Below are positions 43,971 to 54,068 of a stretch of DNA of 64,000 nt, piece after piece. Numbering within the stretch: position 1 is the first letter of the stretch; the number at the start of each line of letters is the position of its first letter. Source of the DNA: [Actinomadura] parvosata subsp. kistnae (GTDB lineage Bacteria; Actinomycetota; Actinomycetes; Streptosporangiales; Streptosporangiaceae); the NCBI RefSeq assembly GCF_900323885.1, contig NZ_OOHJ01000013.1, positions 124,001-188,000 on the forward strand, in the 5' to 3' direction. A program made the position numbers and the translations under genes. The notes beneath the pieces are model-generated. The model ran no database searches, had not been told where the DNA came from, and saw nothing but the letters and a program-made list of their open reading frames with translations.

Positions 43971-44801
43971 ATGTTGCGCAGATTCACGCAAGTCGACGTG
44001 TTCGCCTCAGGCCCGTACACCGGGAACCCGCTCGCGGTCGTGCTCGACGGCGAGGGGCTGAGCACCGAGGAGATGCAGCGGTTCGCCCGGTGGACGAACC
44101 TGTCGGAGACCACCTTCCTGCTGCCGCCGACCACGCCGCAGGCCGACTACCGGGTCCGGATCTTCACCCCGGACGCCGAGCTGCCGTTCGCCGGGCACCC
44201 GACGCTCGGCTCCTGCCACGCCTGGCTGGAGGCCGGGGGCGAGCCGCGCGAGAAGGACGAGCTGGTGCAGGAGTGCGGGGTCGGGCTGGTCCGCCTGTCC
44301 GCCACCGGCGGCGGGCTGTCCTTCCAGGCGCCGCCCCTGCTCCGCTCCGGCCCCGTCGACGACGAGCTCCTCGACCGGATCATCGCCTCCCTCGGCATCA
44401 CCCGGGACGACGTCGTCGCCGCCGAATGGGCCGACAACGGCCCCGGCTGGGTCGGGCTGCTGCTCGCCGACGCCGAGGCGGTGCTCGCGCTGCGCCCCGG
44501 CACGGTGCCGCACGACGTCGGCGTGGTGGGGCTCTACCCGGAGGGGGCGCCGTGCGCGTACGAGGTGCGGGCGTTCTTCCCCTCGCAGGGCGCCACCGTG
44601 GAGGACCCGGTCACGGGCAGCCTGAACGGCTCCCTGGCCCAGTGGCTGCTGCGCACGGGCCGCGTCAAGGCCCCGTACGTGGCCGCGCAGGGCACGGCGA
44701 TCGGCCGCGCGGGCCGCATCCGCATCACCACGGGCCCGGAGGAGGACGTCTGGGTCGGCGGCGACGTGATCACCAGCATCACCGGGCAGGTGGAGCTGTA
44801 G
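43971..44801 (+). CDS. PhzF-family isomerase/epimerase
   Basis: 276 aa from ATG 43971. Two-lobed diaminopimelate-epimerase-like fold: FTQVDVFASGPYTGNPLAVVLD, catalytic Glu46 in NLSETTFLLPP, FTPDAELPFAGHPTLG and EDPVTGSLNGSLAQWL. PhzF isomerises a dihydroanthranilate in phenazine synthesis, but no other phenazine gene is near and most paralogues have unknown substrates. Its 3-prime end overlaps the convergent pxpC by 23 bases. Confidence 0.93.
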   Translation: MLRRFTQVDVFASGPYTGNPLAVVLDGEGLSTEEMQRFARWTNLSETTFLLPPTTPQADYRVRIFTPDAELPFAGHPTLGSCHAWLEAGGEPREKDELVQECGVGLVRLSATGGGLSFQAPPLLRSGPVDDELLDRIIASLGITRDDVVAAEWADNGPGWVGLLLADAEAVLALRPGTVPHDVGVVGLYPEGAPCAYEVRAFFPSQGATVEDPVTGSLNGSLAQWLLRTGRVKAPYVAAQGTAIGRAGRIRITTGPEEDVWVGGDVITSITGQVEL

Positions 44802-45684
44802 CCCCCCGGGTGGTGAAGCGGACCTCGTCGCCCGGCCTGAGCTGGGCGAGCACCGGCAGATCCGCCTCGCGGACGACGCCGATCACCGGATAGCCGCCGG
44901 TGGGCGGGTGGTCGGCGAGGAACACGATCGGCTGCCCGCTCGGCGGCACCTGCACCGCCCCGGTCACCATGCCCTCGCTGGGCAGCTCGCCCTCCTTGGC
45001 CCGCTCCAGCCGCGCCCCGCGCAGGCGCACGCCGACGCGGTTGCTGTCCTGTGTCACCGTGTACGGCCGCGCGCACAGCTCCGCCAGCGCCTCCGGCACG
45101 AACCAGTCGTCCCGCGGCCCCGGCACCACACCCACCACGGCCGGCCGCGGCCCGGGCAGCGGCGCGAGGTCCACGGAGATCTCGCCCTCGGGCGGCCCGA
45201 CCGGTAGCAGCGTGCCGGCCCGTAGCGGCTCGGGCCCCAGCCCGGACAGCGAGTCGGTGGAGCGGCTGCCGAGCACGGGCTCGACCGCGATCCCGCCGCG
45301 CACCGCCAGATACGTGCGCAACCCCCACAGGGGCGCCCCCAGCCGCAGCTCGCCGCCCGCCGGCACCCAGAACGGCACCCCCATGCCGGCGGCACGCCTG
45401 CCGGCCGCCGCCTCCGTCGGCAGCCCGGTCGCCGTCGCGATCGACACCTGGGCCGGCGGCGCCCCGGTCAGCGCCGCCCACGCGCCGTCGAGGAAGCGCA
45501 GCCGCGCCCCGCCGAACGTCAGCTCGATCCCGGCCAGCGTCTCGGCGTTGCCGACGAGCCGGTTGGCCAGCCGCAGGCTCGGCGCGTCGGCCGCGCCGGA
45601 GCGGGGCACGCCGAGGTGGGCGTACCCGGGCCGCCCGAGGTCCTGGACCGTCGCGTAGGGGCCGGGGTGCTGTACCTCGATCAT
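44779..45684 (-). CDS. pxpC: 5-oxoprolinase subunit C (biotin-dependent carboxyltransferase-like)
   Basis: 301 aa from ATG 45684, overlapping the pxpB stop (ATGA). KipA/AHS2 domain: VQHPGPYATVQDLGRPGYAHL, GVPRSGAADAPSLRLANRLVGN, VTQDSNRVGVRL, and FLADHPPTGGYPVIG. Together with PxpA and PxpB it hydrolyses 5-oxoproline (pyroglutamate) to glutamate with ATP. Confidence 0.95.
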   Translation of the reverse strand: MIEVQHPGPYATVQDLGRPGYAHLGVPRSGAADAPSLRLANRLVGNAETLAGIELTFGGARLRFLDGAWAALTGAPPAQVSIATATGLPTEAAAGRRAAGMGVPFWVPAGGELRLGAPLWGLRTYLAVRGGIAVEPVLGSRSTDSLSGLGPEPLRAGTLLPVGPPEGEISVDLAPLPGPRPAVVGVVPGPRDDWFVPEALAELCARPYTVTQDSNRVGVRLRGARLERAKEGELPSEGMVTGAVQVPPSGQPIVFLADHPPTGGYPVIGVVREADLPVLAQLRPGDEVRFTTRGATAPPAR

Positions 45685-46298
45685 GCCGCCTCGAACCGCA
45701 CGCGCGTGCCGGGCCGGAACAACGACGGCGGATCGCTCGCCACGTCCCACACCCGCACCGGCGTGCGCCCGATCAGCCGCCAGCCGCCCGGCGACGCCGA
45801 CGGGTACACCGCCGAGTAAGGCCCCGCCACGGCCACGGACCCGGCGGGCACCGACGTGCGCGGCGTGTCCAGCCTGGGCAGGTGCAGCACCGGATCCAGC
45901 CCGGTCAGGTAGGCGAACCCGGGCGCGAACCCGAGCCACCCCACCACCAGCTCCCGCCCGGTGTGCCGGGCGACCACCTCGCTGACGGAGATCCCGGCCA
46001 GCGCCGCCACGGAATCGAGATCGGCCCCGTCATAGACCACGGGAATCGTCACGAGCGGATGCCCGTCGGCGGCCCCCGCGACGGCCTGGTCCCGCTCGGC
46101 GCGGGCGACCTCCTCCAGCCGCGCCCGCAACCGCCGCTGGTCGGCGCCGGGAGCCACGACGAGCACCGTCTCGGGCCCCGGCACGACCTCCACGACCCCC
46201 TCGGGCGGCGCCGCCCGCAGCGCCGCGTCGACCCGGTGCGACAGCTCCAGCGACCCCGTCTCCACGAGCAGCCCGTGCTCCCCGGCCGTGCGGATCAC
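45681..46298 (-). CDS. pxpB: 5-oxoprolinase subunit B
   Basis: 205 aa from GTG 46298, which overlaps the pxpA stop (GTGA). KipI/AHS1 domain: VTIPVVYDGADLDSVA, VGWLGFAPGFAYLTGLD, VPAGSVAVAGPYSAVYPSAS and GGWRLIGRTPVRVWD. Forms the ATP-using complex with PxpC. Confidence 0.95.
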   Translation of the reverse strand: MIRTAGEHGLLVETGSLELSHRVDAALRAAPPEGVVEVVPGPETVLVVAPGADQRRLRARLEEVARAERDQAVAGAADGHPLVTIPVVYDGADLDSVAALAGISVSEVVARHTGRELVVGWLGFAPGFAYLTGLDPVLHLPRLDTPRTSVPAGSVAVAGPYSAVYPSASPGGWRLIGRTPVRVWDVASDPPSLFRPGTRVRFEAA

Positions 46299-47050
46299 GT
46301 GAACGCCTGCAGGACCACTCCGGCCGCCAGCAGCTCGTCACGCACCCCCTGCGCGAGCCTGACGGCGTCAGGCGTGTCACCGTGGACGCAGATGGAACGC
46401 GCCGATATGGGCACCGAACTCCCGTCAGCGGCCGTCACAGAGCCTTCCACGGCCATCTGGCGGGCACGGGCGGGCACCGCGTCGGGGTCGTGGATCACGG
46501 CGCCGGGCTCCCGGCGCGGCACCAGGGTGCCCTGCGGGGTGTAGGCGCGGTCGGCGAAGGCCTCGCTCACGGTCGGCACGCCCTCGGCCGCCGCCACCTT
46601 GTGCACGACGGAGCCGGGCAGCGTGAGCACCGGCAGCGACGGGTCGTAGTCGGCCACCGCCTCGATGACCGCCGTCGCCTGGGCCTCGTCGCGGCAGATC
46701 CGGTTGTAGAGGGCGCCGTGCGGCTTGACGTAGGAGACCCGCCCGCCCATCGCCCTGGCGATGCCGTCGACGGCGGCGAGCTGGTAGAGCACCTCGGCGC
46801 ACAGCTCCTCCGGCTCGACGTCCATCTCCCTGCGCCCGAAGTGGGCCAGGTCACGGTAGGACACCTGGGCGCCGATCGCCACGCCCCGGTCGACGGCCGC
46901 CGCGCACGTGCGCCGGATCGTCACCGGGTCGCCCGCGTGGAAGCCGCACGCCACGTTGGCGCTCGTCACGATGTCGAGCAGGGCGAGGTCGTCGCCCAGC
47001 CGCCAGATGCCGAAACCCTCGCCCAGGTCCGCGTTGAGGTCGATCACCAT
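46295..47050 (-). CDS. pxpA: 5-oxoprolinase subunit A (LamB/YcsF family)
   Basis: 251 aa from ATG 47050. IDLNADLGEGFGIWRLGDD at the N-terminus, VTSANVACGFHAGDPVTI, YVKPHGALYN, and the C-terminal SICVHGDTPDAVRLAQGVRDEL. First gene of the pxpA-pxpB-pxpC set, with both junctions overlapping, so the three are translationally coupled. The hypothetical gene at 47116 ends 65 bases upstream and may share the transcript. Confidence 0.95.
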   Translation of the reverse strand: MVIDLNADLGEGFGIWRLGDDLALLDIVTSANVACGFHAGDPVTIRRTCAAAVDRGVAIGAQVSYRDLAHFGRREMDVEPEELCAEVLYQLAAVDGIARAMGGRVSYVKPHGALYNRICRDEAQATAVIEAVADYDPSLPVLTLPGSVVHKVAAAEGVPTVSEAFADRAYTPQGTLVPRREPGAVIHDPDAVPARARQMAVEGSVTAADGSSVPISARSICVHGDTPDAVRLAQGVRDELLAAGVVLQAFT

Positions 47051-47115
47051 GCGTCCATCATGGCGGGTGGGGCGGCCCCGGCGCGACGCACAACGTCGCA
47101 AGCCGCCGCCGTGAG

Positions 47116-48666
47116 CTAGAACTCGTCGGGAATGTCCGCGATGTCGTCGAGGGCGGCCGCCAGCTCCTCCGGGTCGCCGCCGATCCGCTCGGCGATCTCG
47201 ATCAGTACGTGCAGGACGTCGTGGCGGTCGTGCCCGAGGTCGAGCAGGCGCTGCGCCGCCTCCCAGAGCTGCGGCGGGTCGCCGTCCCACAGGCGGGTCG
47301 CGATCTCCTCGTGCCAGGCCAGGTGCTCCTGGTCGATCGCGCCGCCGTGGTCGATCTCGAGTAACGTGCGCCGGTCGGCCTGGTCGGCCGGGTCGAGCTG
47401 GTCGAGCTCGATGCCGTTGTGCGTGCCCTGCAAGTAGGGGAACGCGAAGGCCCGCCTGGCCAGCGCCGACAGGTCGCCGTCGGGCAGCAGCCGCTCCAGC
47501 AGCGGCCGGTCGAGCCCGAACGACGTCGGGTCGCGATAGGCCTCGGGGAACTTCCCGGTCGCCTCCCACACCGCGTCGAGCGTGGCCTTCAGCCCCTGCT
47601 CGGGCAGCCCCGTGCGGTGCGCGGCGAAGCGCACCCACGCCGACAGCACGTGCGGCATCGCCTCCTGCTCGGCGACGCTCAGCATCACCTTGCGCGGCAG
47701 CCAGTCGAGCAGGAACGTCTCGCACTTGGTCGGGCTCACCCGCAGCGGCCGGTTGAAGTCCTGCTCGCAGCCGTAGTCGATGATGTGGTCGGCGCAGCGC
47801 GAGGCCGCCGACGGGTCGGACAGATGCTCGGCCGCGTCGGAGGCCAGGAACTCGGCCGCCAGCATGGCCCGCCGCTCCCTGCTGTAGGGGGCCTCGATGT
47901 GCAGCGGCGCCGGCCGCTTGCGCCCCGGCGGCAGCGCCTTGAGCCGGGCGCGGGCGAAGGCGTGGTAGGCGCTGTAGCTCTCGCTGACGGGCGGCGGCGT
48001 CTTCGGCTCCCTCGTGGCCTTCATCGCCGACTCCAGCAGCGCCCTGGCCTGCTCGGGCTGGATCTCCTCGAACAGCAGCAGCGGGTTGCCCGCCGCCTCG
48101 GCCCTGGCCTGCTCCAGCAGCTTGTCGACGTGCGAGGAGACCCAGGCGTCGCGGGCCATGCCGCTCATGTTGTAGTCGACCACCATGACCAGCGCGTGGC
48201 GGTCGATCGGCTGCTCGCCGTCGTTCCAGCGGTAGGCGAAGGTGCAGATCACGGTGTCCTGGTCGCCGTAGGCGTCGCGCGAGACGTAGCAGCCGGCCGG
48301 CTTGACCGCGCCGACCCGGTCGGCCCAGCCGGGCCTGGCCACGCCCGACTCCATCATGGCCAGCGCGGCGCCCTCGGCCTTGGCGCCCTGGCGGGCCGTG
48401 CCGAGGTAGGCCAGGCAGATCAGCAGCGTCAGCGAGGCCGGCGTGCCAGCCTTGGCCGCGTAGTCGACCAGCCCCTCACCGAGCACCTGCTCGACGTCAC
48501 CGCCCCTGACACGCCTGCCCCACCAGGCTCCGATCATGTCGGAGACCATCAGCTCCGCGTCGAGAGGAGTGCGTACGGCCAGCAGCTCGCGAGCCGCCTG
48601 GACCATCTCCTTGAACACGTCGTCTGGCGGGGTGCTCTCCCGGGGATCTCGTCGGTGTCGGCGCAC
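47116..48666 (-). CDS. conserved hypothetical protein with a DUF1841-like C-terminal segment
   Basis: 516 aa from GTG 48666 (GTG 48711 would add 15 residues). N-terminal helical part (VFKEMVQAARELLAV; ELMVSDMIGAWWGRRV), a middle beta-rich part (YVSRDAYGDQDTVICTFAYRW), and a His-rich C-terminal stretch (HLAWHEEIATRLWDGDPP; LLDLGHDRHDVLHVLIEIA) that resembles DUF1841. The tail is very acidic. Cytosolic, no catalytic motif. Function unknown. Confidence 0.75.
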   Translation of the reverse strand: MRRHRRDPRESTPPDDVFKEMVQAARELLAVRTPLDAELMVSDMIGAWWGRRVRGGDVEQVLGEGLVDYAAKAGTPASLTLLICLAYLGTARQGAKAEGAALAMMESGVARPGWADRVGAVKPAGCYVSRDAYGDQDTVICTFAYRWNDGEQPIDRHALVMVVDYNMSGMARDAWVSSHVDKLLEQARAEAAGNPLLLFEEIQPEQARALLESAMKATREPKTPPPVSESYSAYHAFARARLKALPPGRKRPAPLHIEAPYSRERRAMLAAEFLASDAAEHLSDPSAASRCADHIIDYGCEQDFNRPLRVSPTKCETFLLDWLPRKVMLSVAEQEAMPHVLSAWVRFAAHRTGLPEQGLKATLDAVWEATGKFPEAYRDPTSFGLDRPLLERLLPDGDLSALARRAFAFPYLQGTHNGIELDQLDPADQADRRTLLEIDHGGAIDQEHLAWHEEIATRLWDGDPPQLWEAAQRLLDLGHDRHDVLHVLIEIAERIGGDPEELAAALDDIADIPDEF

Positions 48667-48799
48667 ACCCTCACTCTCTCGTATTCCAGGCGTAAACGCT
48701 GCGGAGAACACGGCCCGGTGACCCCGATGTTATCGGGGAAGGCGCTTTCACCGGGCACGCCGGCGCGGGCGCCCCGTCTCCAGGCTCCCGGTCGCCGCC

Positions 48800-49024
48800 C
48801 TAGCGGAGGCTCCGGGGAGGAGGGGCCGAGTTCACGATCGCGAGCAGGTGCTCGCGCGCGATCCGTTCCACGATCTCGGGCGTGGCGGAGATGCCCAGAT
48901 GCTGTGCGCACGCGCACACGTCGGCCACGCAGCGGTCGATCGTGTCCACGGGTACGGTCAGGAACTCTTCGGCCAGCCTGAGACTGACCGGCTCCCGCAG
49001 GAACCGTGTGGCCAGAGCGAGCAT
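48800..49024 (-). CDS. small hypothetical protein, 74 aa
   Basis: ATG 49024 with AGAGGA about 13 bases upstream. Mostly helical: LATRFLREPVSLRLAEEFL, VDTIDRCVADVCACAQHLG, TPEIVERIAREHLLAIV, with two Cys two residues apart. Resembles small three-helix proteins common in actinomycetes; no function assigned. Confidence 0.6.
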   Translation of the reverse strand: MLALATRFLREPVSLRLAEEFLTVPVDTIDRCVADVCACAQHLGISATPEIVERIAREHLLAIVNSAPPPRSLR

Positions 49025-49178
49025 AGGAGTGAGATTCCTCTGGAGGCCCAGGGGCAAACCCCCAGGAATGTCTGCAGGGCGACTTGCGCTCTCATTTCAC
49101 CTTTTCTCGGGCGGGTGTCAAGGCTCCACGGCGTCTGTGTTCACTTCACCCGGCGAGCTTTCGTGCGAAGCTGTCTCC

Positions 49179-49757
49179 ATGCGCATCCAGCTCGCCCAGC
49201 GGAGCGAGGCAGACGAGCTCCTCGGCCGCAGCCCGCTCGCCCTGCTCGTCGGCATGCTGCTCGACCAGCAGATCCCCATGGAATGGGCGTTCACGGGGCC
49301 CTACACGATCTCCCAGCGGCTCGGGCACGACCTCACGGCGGAGGAGATCGCCTCCTACGACCCCGAGGCGTTCGTCGCCCTGCTGGCGGAGAAGCCGGCC
49401 GTGCACCGCTATCCCAAGTCGATGGCGGCCAGGGTCCAGCAGCTCGCGGCCTACCTCGTCGAGCACTACGACGGGCAGCCGGAGAAGATCTGGGCCGACG
49501 CCACCGACGGCAAAGAGTTGCTGAAACGACTCATGGCCCTGCCGGGATACGGCAAGCAGAAGGCCCAGATTTTTTTGGCATTGCTGGGCAAGCAGCTGGG
49601 GGTCCGGCCGTCAGGCTGGCGTGAGGCGGCCGGGCTCTACGGCGAGGAGGGGTCGCACCGGTCGGTCGCCGACGTGGTCGACGCCGACAGCCTGAGCCGC
49701 GTGCGGGCCGCCAAGCAGGAGGCCAAGCAGGCGGCGAAGGCTCAGCCGGGCCAGTAG
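49179..49757 (+). CDS. HhH-GPD-type base-excision-repair protein
   Basis: 192 aa from ATG 49179. Begins as the family does (MRIQLAQRSEADELLGRSP), with LLVGMLLDQQIPMEWAFTGP in the first helical lobe and a helix-hairpin-helix LMALPGYGKQKAQIFLALLG. The C-terminal tail is Ala/Lys-rich. Typical DNA glycosylases of this superfamily carry a catalytic Asp after the HhH, which is not obvious here, so the activity is inferred. Confidence 0.85.
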   Translation: MRIQLAQRSEADELLGRSPLALLVGMLLDQQIPMEWAFTGPYTISQRLGHDLTAEEIASYDPEAFVALLAEKPAVHRYPKSMAARVQQLAAYLVEHYDGQPEKIWADATDGKELLKRLMALPGYGKQKAQIFLALLGKQLGVRPSGWREAAGLYGEEGSHRSVADVVDADSLSRVRAAKQEAKQAAKAQPGQ

Positions 49758-50013
49758 CCTGACGGGATCCGAGACGGCGATCCGGCCCCGGCAATCCGAC
49801 GCTGTAACCTGATCTTGCTGCGCAACGTGGAGCGACTTTGACAGGATGCGTAGACCCGAGAGGCGACCGGGCCGCGGCGGGGGCTTCCGTCCGTACCTGC
49901 CCATCGTCGATGATGTACTGCAGGATCCGGTCGCCCGGAGCTGCGCTACGCCGATACACAGTTATGGAGATGTGCCGCGTGGGAGACCCTGGCACGCGAC
50001 GGAGGTGCGGACC

Positions 50014-52107
50014 ATGAGCGCCGAGACCTCCGTTCCCCGTCCCCGGGAGTCGGATGTGGACATCTCAGACTCCGCCCTCTTCAAGGGCATGTTGTCGGAG
50101 GCGGAGTTCGCCTTCGCGTTCTTCGACGCCGACAGCCGCATCCAGCGGGTCAACGACGTGTTCAGCGACGTCGTCAACGTGCCCGCGGAGCGCATGGTGG
50201 GCCGCCAGCCCGTCGAGGTGCTGGCCGCCGACCTCAGCCAGATCATCACGCACGCCGTGCAGGCCGTCATCGAGACCGACGCCCCGGTGACCGAGGGCCG
50301 CGTGCGGGTGCGCTCCGCGGAGGGCGACACCCGGCACTGGTCGCTGTCGTTCTCGCCGGTCCACGACGACGCCGGCGAGCTGCGCGCGATCGCGCTGGTC
50401 GGCCTCGACGTCACCGAGAGCCGCCAGACCGAGGAGGCGCTGCGGCGCAGCGAGGAGCGCTACCGCTCGCTGGTCGAGGCGCAGTCCCAGCTCGTCTGGA
50501 TCACCTCGCCCACCGGCGCGGTGGTCGAGGACGCCCCGCAGTGGCGCGCCATCACCGGCCAGGGCCTGGAGGAGTACCTCGCCAACGGCTGGCTGGAGGT
50601 CGTGCACCCCGAGGAGCGCCAGCAGACCGAGGAGGCGTGGCGCGAGGCGCTGCGCGGCCGCACCATGTTCGAGTGGAACTACCGCGTGCGCACCCGCGCC
50701 AGCGGTTACCGCCACTTCGAGGTGCGCGCCGTGCCGATCATCCGGCACGGCCGGGTGGTCGAGTGGGTCGGCGCCAACACCGACGTCACGCCGCAGCGCG
50801 AGGCCGAGGAGATGCGCGGCCGGCTGACCGACCAGCTCGGCGCCGCCGCCCTGCGCACCGCCCGGCTCCAGGGCGCCACCGCCATGCTCGCGGAGGCCCT
50901 CACGGTCGAGCAGGTGGTGCAGGTCATCATCGACGTCGGCCGCACCGCCCTGGCCGCCGACCGCTCGGCGGTCGCGCTGCTCGACACCGACCGCGCCGCG
51001 CTCAAGCTGATCAACGGCGAGGGCATCCTGGAGGCTTCCGGGGCGACGGGCGACGAGATCCCGCTGTCCCACTCCAACGTGATGACCATGGCGGTCAACA
51101 GCCGCCGGCCGGTCTTCGCCGAGTCGCCCGAGTCGCTGAAGGCGCAGCTGCTGGAGGCGGGCGGCGACGAGGAGGTGCTGGCGGGCTTCCTCGCGCACGG
51201 CGACGAGCGGGCCTGGGTGGGCCTGCCGCTGCTCGCCGCGGGGCGGGCCTTGGGAGCGCTCCGATTCTCCTTCACCAGGCCGCAGAAGATCTCCCAGGAG
51301 GACGGCGTCTTCCTGGAGGCGCTGGCCGGCCAGTGCGCGCTGGCGGTGGAGCGGGCCACGCTGTTCGAGCGCGAGCACCGCACCGCCGAGACGCTGCAGC
51401 GCAGCCTCCTGCCCGACCGCCTGCCGGTGGTCAAGGGCCTGGTGCTGGCGCAGCGCTTCCGCTCGGGCAGCCGCCACGTCCAGGTCGGCGGCGACTGGTA
51501 CGACGCGTTCGTGCTCCAGGACGGTCGCGTGGCGGCCGTCGTCGGCGACGTCATGGGCAAGGGCGTCAAGGCGGCCGCGGGGATGGGCCGCATCCGCAAC
51601 GCCATGCGCGCCCTGGCGCTGACCAACCCGCCGCCCGCCGCCGTGCTCACCGGCCTCGACCGGGTCTTCGAGGCCACGGAGGAGGAAGAGCAGGTCACGA
51701 CGCTGGCGTACATGGTGGTCGAGCCCGTCACCGGCGAGGGCACGCTGGCGCTGGCCGGTCACCCGCCACCCGTCCTCGTCTCGCCGCAGGGCACGGCGAT
51801 CCTGTGCGACGCCGAGCCGGGCACTCCGCTAGGCTGGCCGACCAGCCGCAGGCAGTTCCGGTTCGTGGTGCCGCCCGGCCATACCGCCGTGCTCTACTCC
51901 GACGGCCTCGTCGAGAACAGGAAACGCGGGCTGGACGCCGGTCTCGCAGAGCTTTGCAGTGTTGTGACCGAAGCGCCGCCTGAGGTGGTGAGTAGTCCAC
52001 ACATGCTGCTGGACTTCCTGGTTGACCGGATGTTGTCTGGATATGAACAGGATGATGACGTTACCGCGCTCGCAATTCACGTCCCACCAGCCACGAAGAG
52101 TGACTGA
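50014..52107 (+). CDS. PAS-PAS-GAF-PP2C (SpoIIE/RsbU-type) serine phosphatase
   Basis: 697 aa from ATG 50014 with GGAGGTG. PAS 1 at about 28-140 ([17 protein letters not shown]), PAS 2 at about 150-270 ([19 protein letters not shown]), GAF at about 285-440 ([20 protein letters not shown]) and the PP2C-like domain at about 455-697 (VGGDWYDAF from 491, [15 protein letters not shown] from 511, [12 protein letters not shown] near the end, with metal-binding Asp residues). Such proteins dephosphorylate anti-sigma-factor antagonists in response to a signal. No partner antagonist/anti-sigma gene is adjacent; it sits immediately upstream of the principal sigma gene. Confidence 0.94.
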   Translation: MSAETSVPRPRESDVDISDSALFKGMLSEAEFAFAFFDADSRIQRVNDVFSDVVNVPAERMVGRQPVEVLAADLSQIITHAVQAVIETDAPVTEGRVRVRSAEGDTRHWSLSFSPVHDDAGELRAIALVGLDVTESRQTEEALRRSEERYRSLVEAQSQLVWITSPTGAVVEDAPQWRAITGQGLEEYLANGWLEVVHPEERQQTEEAWREALRGRTMFEWNYRVRTRASGYRHFEVRAVPIIRHGRVVEWVGANTDVTPQREAEEMRGRLTDQLGAAALRTARLQGATAMLAEALTVEQVVQVIIDVGRTALAADRSAVALLDTDRAALKLINGEGILEASGATGDEIPLSHSNVMTMAVNSRRPVFAESPESLKAQLLEAGGDEEVLAGFLAHGDERAWVGLPLLAAGRALGALRFSFTRPQKISQEDGVFLEALAGQCALAVERATLFEREHRTAETLQRSLLPDRLPVVKGLVLAQRFRSGSRHVQVGGDWYDAFVLQDGRVAAVVGDVMGKGVKAAAGMGRIRNAMRALALTNPPPAAVLTGLDRVFEATEEEEQVTTLAYMVVEPVTGEGTLALAGHPPPVLVSPQGTAILCDAEPGTPLGWPTSRRQFRFVVPPGHTAVLYSDGLVENRKRGLDAGLAELCSVVTEAPPEVVSSPHMLLDFLVDRMLSGYEQDDDVTALAIHVPPATKSD

Positions 52108-52349
52108 ATGAAACAGTCATAACGGTTGCTTTCGGGTATCAGTGCCCCGCTTACGTACGCACTACTGTCTCGGTCGGCCTAGGGTGGAGGTCAACCGCCG
52201 GGAGGTGGCCGTATGGAGTGCGGGGTCGTGCCACAATGCTGTGCAGGTCCGTCGCGGTCCGCACGGCCTCACCGATCTCCGAGAGAGGCAACAGCCCCCC
52301 AGCGGGCATCTGGGTCCATTGTCGCCACGCGTTCGTTCGAGAGGTGTTC

Positions 52350-54005
52350 GTGTCGCCTGCAAGTTCGACTCGCTCGAAGCCACAAGAGCTGAACGAGCCC
52401 GTCATTCAGCGACTGCTCGAGCGTGGGCGCTCGCAGGGTTTCCTCGAGTCTGAGGATGTCCGTCAGGCCTTCGAGGAGGCGGACATCCCCATGTCGCACG
52501 CCGCCGCGTTCTTGCGGAACCTCAGCAAAGAGGGCGTGACCGTGGTGGTGACCGCCGCGGATTCGGCTGCGCCGAAGAAGTCTCGTGGTCCAGCAAAGCG
52601 CCGCACCGCCGCCCCCGTCAAGACCAAGACGGCGGCGGCCGCCAAAGAGCAGCAGCCCGAGACCGTGACCGCGGTCGTGGGCACCGCTGAAGCCGAGCCG
52701 GCCGCCAAGAAGGCGGCCCCTGCCAAGAAGGCCGCTCCGGCGGCGAAGAAGGCCGCGGCACCCGCCGCCGCCAAGAAGGCCGAGCAGAAGAACGCTGGGC
52801 CTGCCGAGACCAAGCCCAAGGCGCCCGAGGCCCCGCGGGGCGAGACGGACGACGACGAGGACATCGAGCTCGACGGCGACGTGGAGCTGGAGGACCTCGA
52901 GGACATCGACGTCGACGACGAGATCGTCGCCGAGGACGACGCCGAGTCCGAGGGTGACTCCGACGACGACTCCGACTCCGACGACGAGCCCAAGGCCGCA
53001 GACGTCGCCGCCCAGAAGAACGAGGACGAGGTCCTCATCCTCTCCGACGACGACGATGACGCTCCGGTGGCCCAGGTGGCCGCCGCCGGCGCCACCGCCG
53101 ACCCGGTGAAGGACTACCTCAAGCAGATCGGCAAGGTCCCCCTGCTCAACGCCGAGCAGGAGGTCGAGCTGGCCAAGCGCATCGAGGCGGGCCTGTTCGC
53201 CGAGGAGCAGCTGGGCAGCGGCGAGGCCGACAACCTGCCGGTCGACGTCAAGGCCGAGCTGGAGTGGATCGCCGAAGACGGCCGCCGCGCCAAGAACCAC
53301 CTGCTGGAGGCCAACCTCCGGCTCGTGGTCTCGCTGGCCAAGCGCTACACCGGCCGCGGCATGCTGTTCCTCGACCTGATCCAGGAAGGCAACCTGGGCC
53401 TGATCAGGGCCGTGGAGAAGTTCGACTACACCAAGGGTTACAAGTTCTCCACCTACGCCACGTGGTGGATCCGGCAGGCGATCACGCGTGCCATGGCCGA
53501 CCAGGCGCGGACCATCCGCATCCCGGTCCACATGGTCGAAGTGATCAACAAGCTGGCCCGCGTCCAGCGGCAGATGCTGCAGGACCTCGGCCGCGAGCCC
53601 ACGCCGGAAGAGCTGGCCCGCGAGCTGGACATGACGCCCGAGAAGGTCGTCGAGGTCCAGAAGTACGGCCGCGAGCCCATCTCCCTGCACACCCCGCTGG
53701 GTGAGGAGGGCGACAGCGAGTTCGGTGACCTCATCGAGGACTCCGAGGCCATCGTGCCGGCCGACGCCGTCAGCTTCACGCTGCTGCAGGAGCAGCTGCA
53801 CTCCGTTCTCGACACGTTGTCGGAGCGCGAGGCGGGCGTCGTGTCGATGCGGTTCGGCCTCACCGACGGCCAGCCGAAGACGCTCGACGAGATCGGCAAG
53901 GTTTACGGGGTCACCCGTGAGCGCATCCGCCAGATCGAGTCGAAGACCATGTCCAAGCTGCGTCACCCGTCGCGCTCCCAGGTGCTGCGCGACTACCTCG
54001 ACTGA
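52350..54005 (+). CDS. hrdB: Principal RNA polymerase sigma factor (HrdB/RpoD/SigA)
   Basis: 551 aa from GTG 52350, with AGAGGTG just upstream; the start fits HrdB N-termini. A DNA-binding-like region 1.1 at about 10-75, a Lys/Ala-rich stretch at about 114-147, an Asp/Glu-rich stretch at about 167-214, then region 1.2 from about 250 ([20 protein letters not shown]), region 2 ([32 protein letters not shown]), region 3 and region 4.2 ([18 protein letters not shown]). Directs housekeeping transcription. A 242-base upstream region holds its promoter; a strong terminator follows. Confidence 0.97.
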   Translation: MSPASSTRSKPQELNEPVIQRLLERGRSQGFLESEDVRQAFEEADIPMSHAAAFLRNLSKEGVTVVVTAADSAAPKKSRGPAKRRTAAPVKTKTAAAAKEQQPETVTAVVGTAEAEPAAKKAAPAKKAAPAAKKAAAPAAAKKAEQKNAGPAETKPKAPEAPRGETDDDEDIELDGDVELEDLEDIDVDDEIVAEDDAESEGDSDDDSDSDDEPKAADVAAQKNEDEVLILSDDDDDAPVAQVAAAGATADPVKDYLKQIGKVPLLNAEQEVELAKRIEAGLFAEEQLGSGEADNLPVDVKAELEWIAEDGRRAKNHLLEANLRLVVSLAKRYTGRGMLFLDLIQEGNLGLIRAVEKFDYTKGYKFSTYATWWIRQAITRAMADQARTIRIPVHMVEVINKLARVQRQMLQDLGREPTPEELARELDMTPEKVVEVQKYGREPISLHTPLGEEGDSEFGDLIEDSEAIVPADAVSFTLLQEQLHSVLDTLSEREAGVVSMRFGLTDGQPKTLDEIGKVYGVTRERIRQIESKTMSKLRHPSRSQVLRDYLD

Positions 54006-54017
54006 TCGAGCCTGTCC

Positions 54018-54060
54018 CGACGCCCCGCCGGAAGCCTTTCCGGCGGGGCGTCGGCGTTTT
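54018..54060 (+). terminator. Intrinsic terminator after hrdB
   Basis: Stem of about 16 bp (CGACGCCCCGCCGGAA with TTCCGGCGGGGCGTCG) followed by GCGTTTTC. It lies 12 bases after the hrdB stop and faces the convergent yaaA gene. Confidence 0.9.
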
Positions 54061-54068
54061 CGGCGCCG

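Noticed and set aside
43971-44801. Phenazine biosynthesis cluster based on PhzF
   Set aside because: No other phz gene is present; PhzF paralogues are common outside phenazine pathways.
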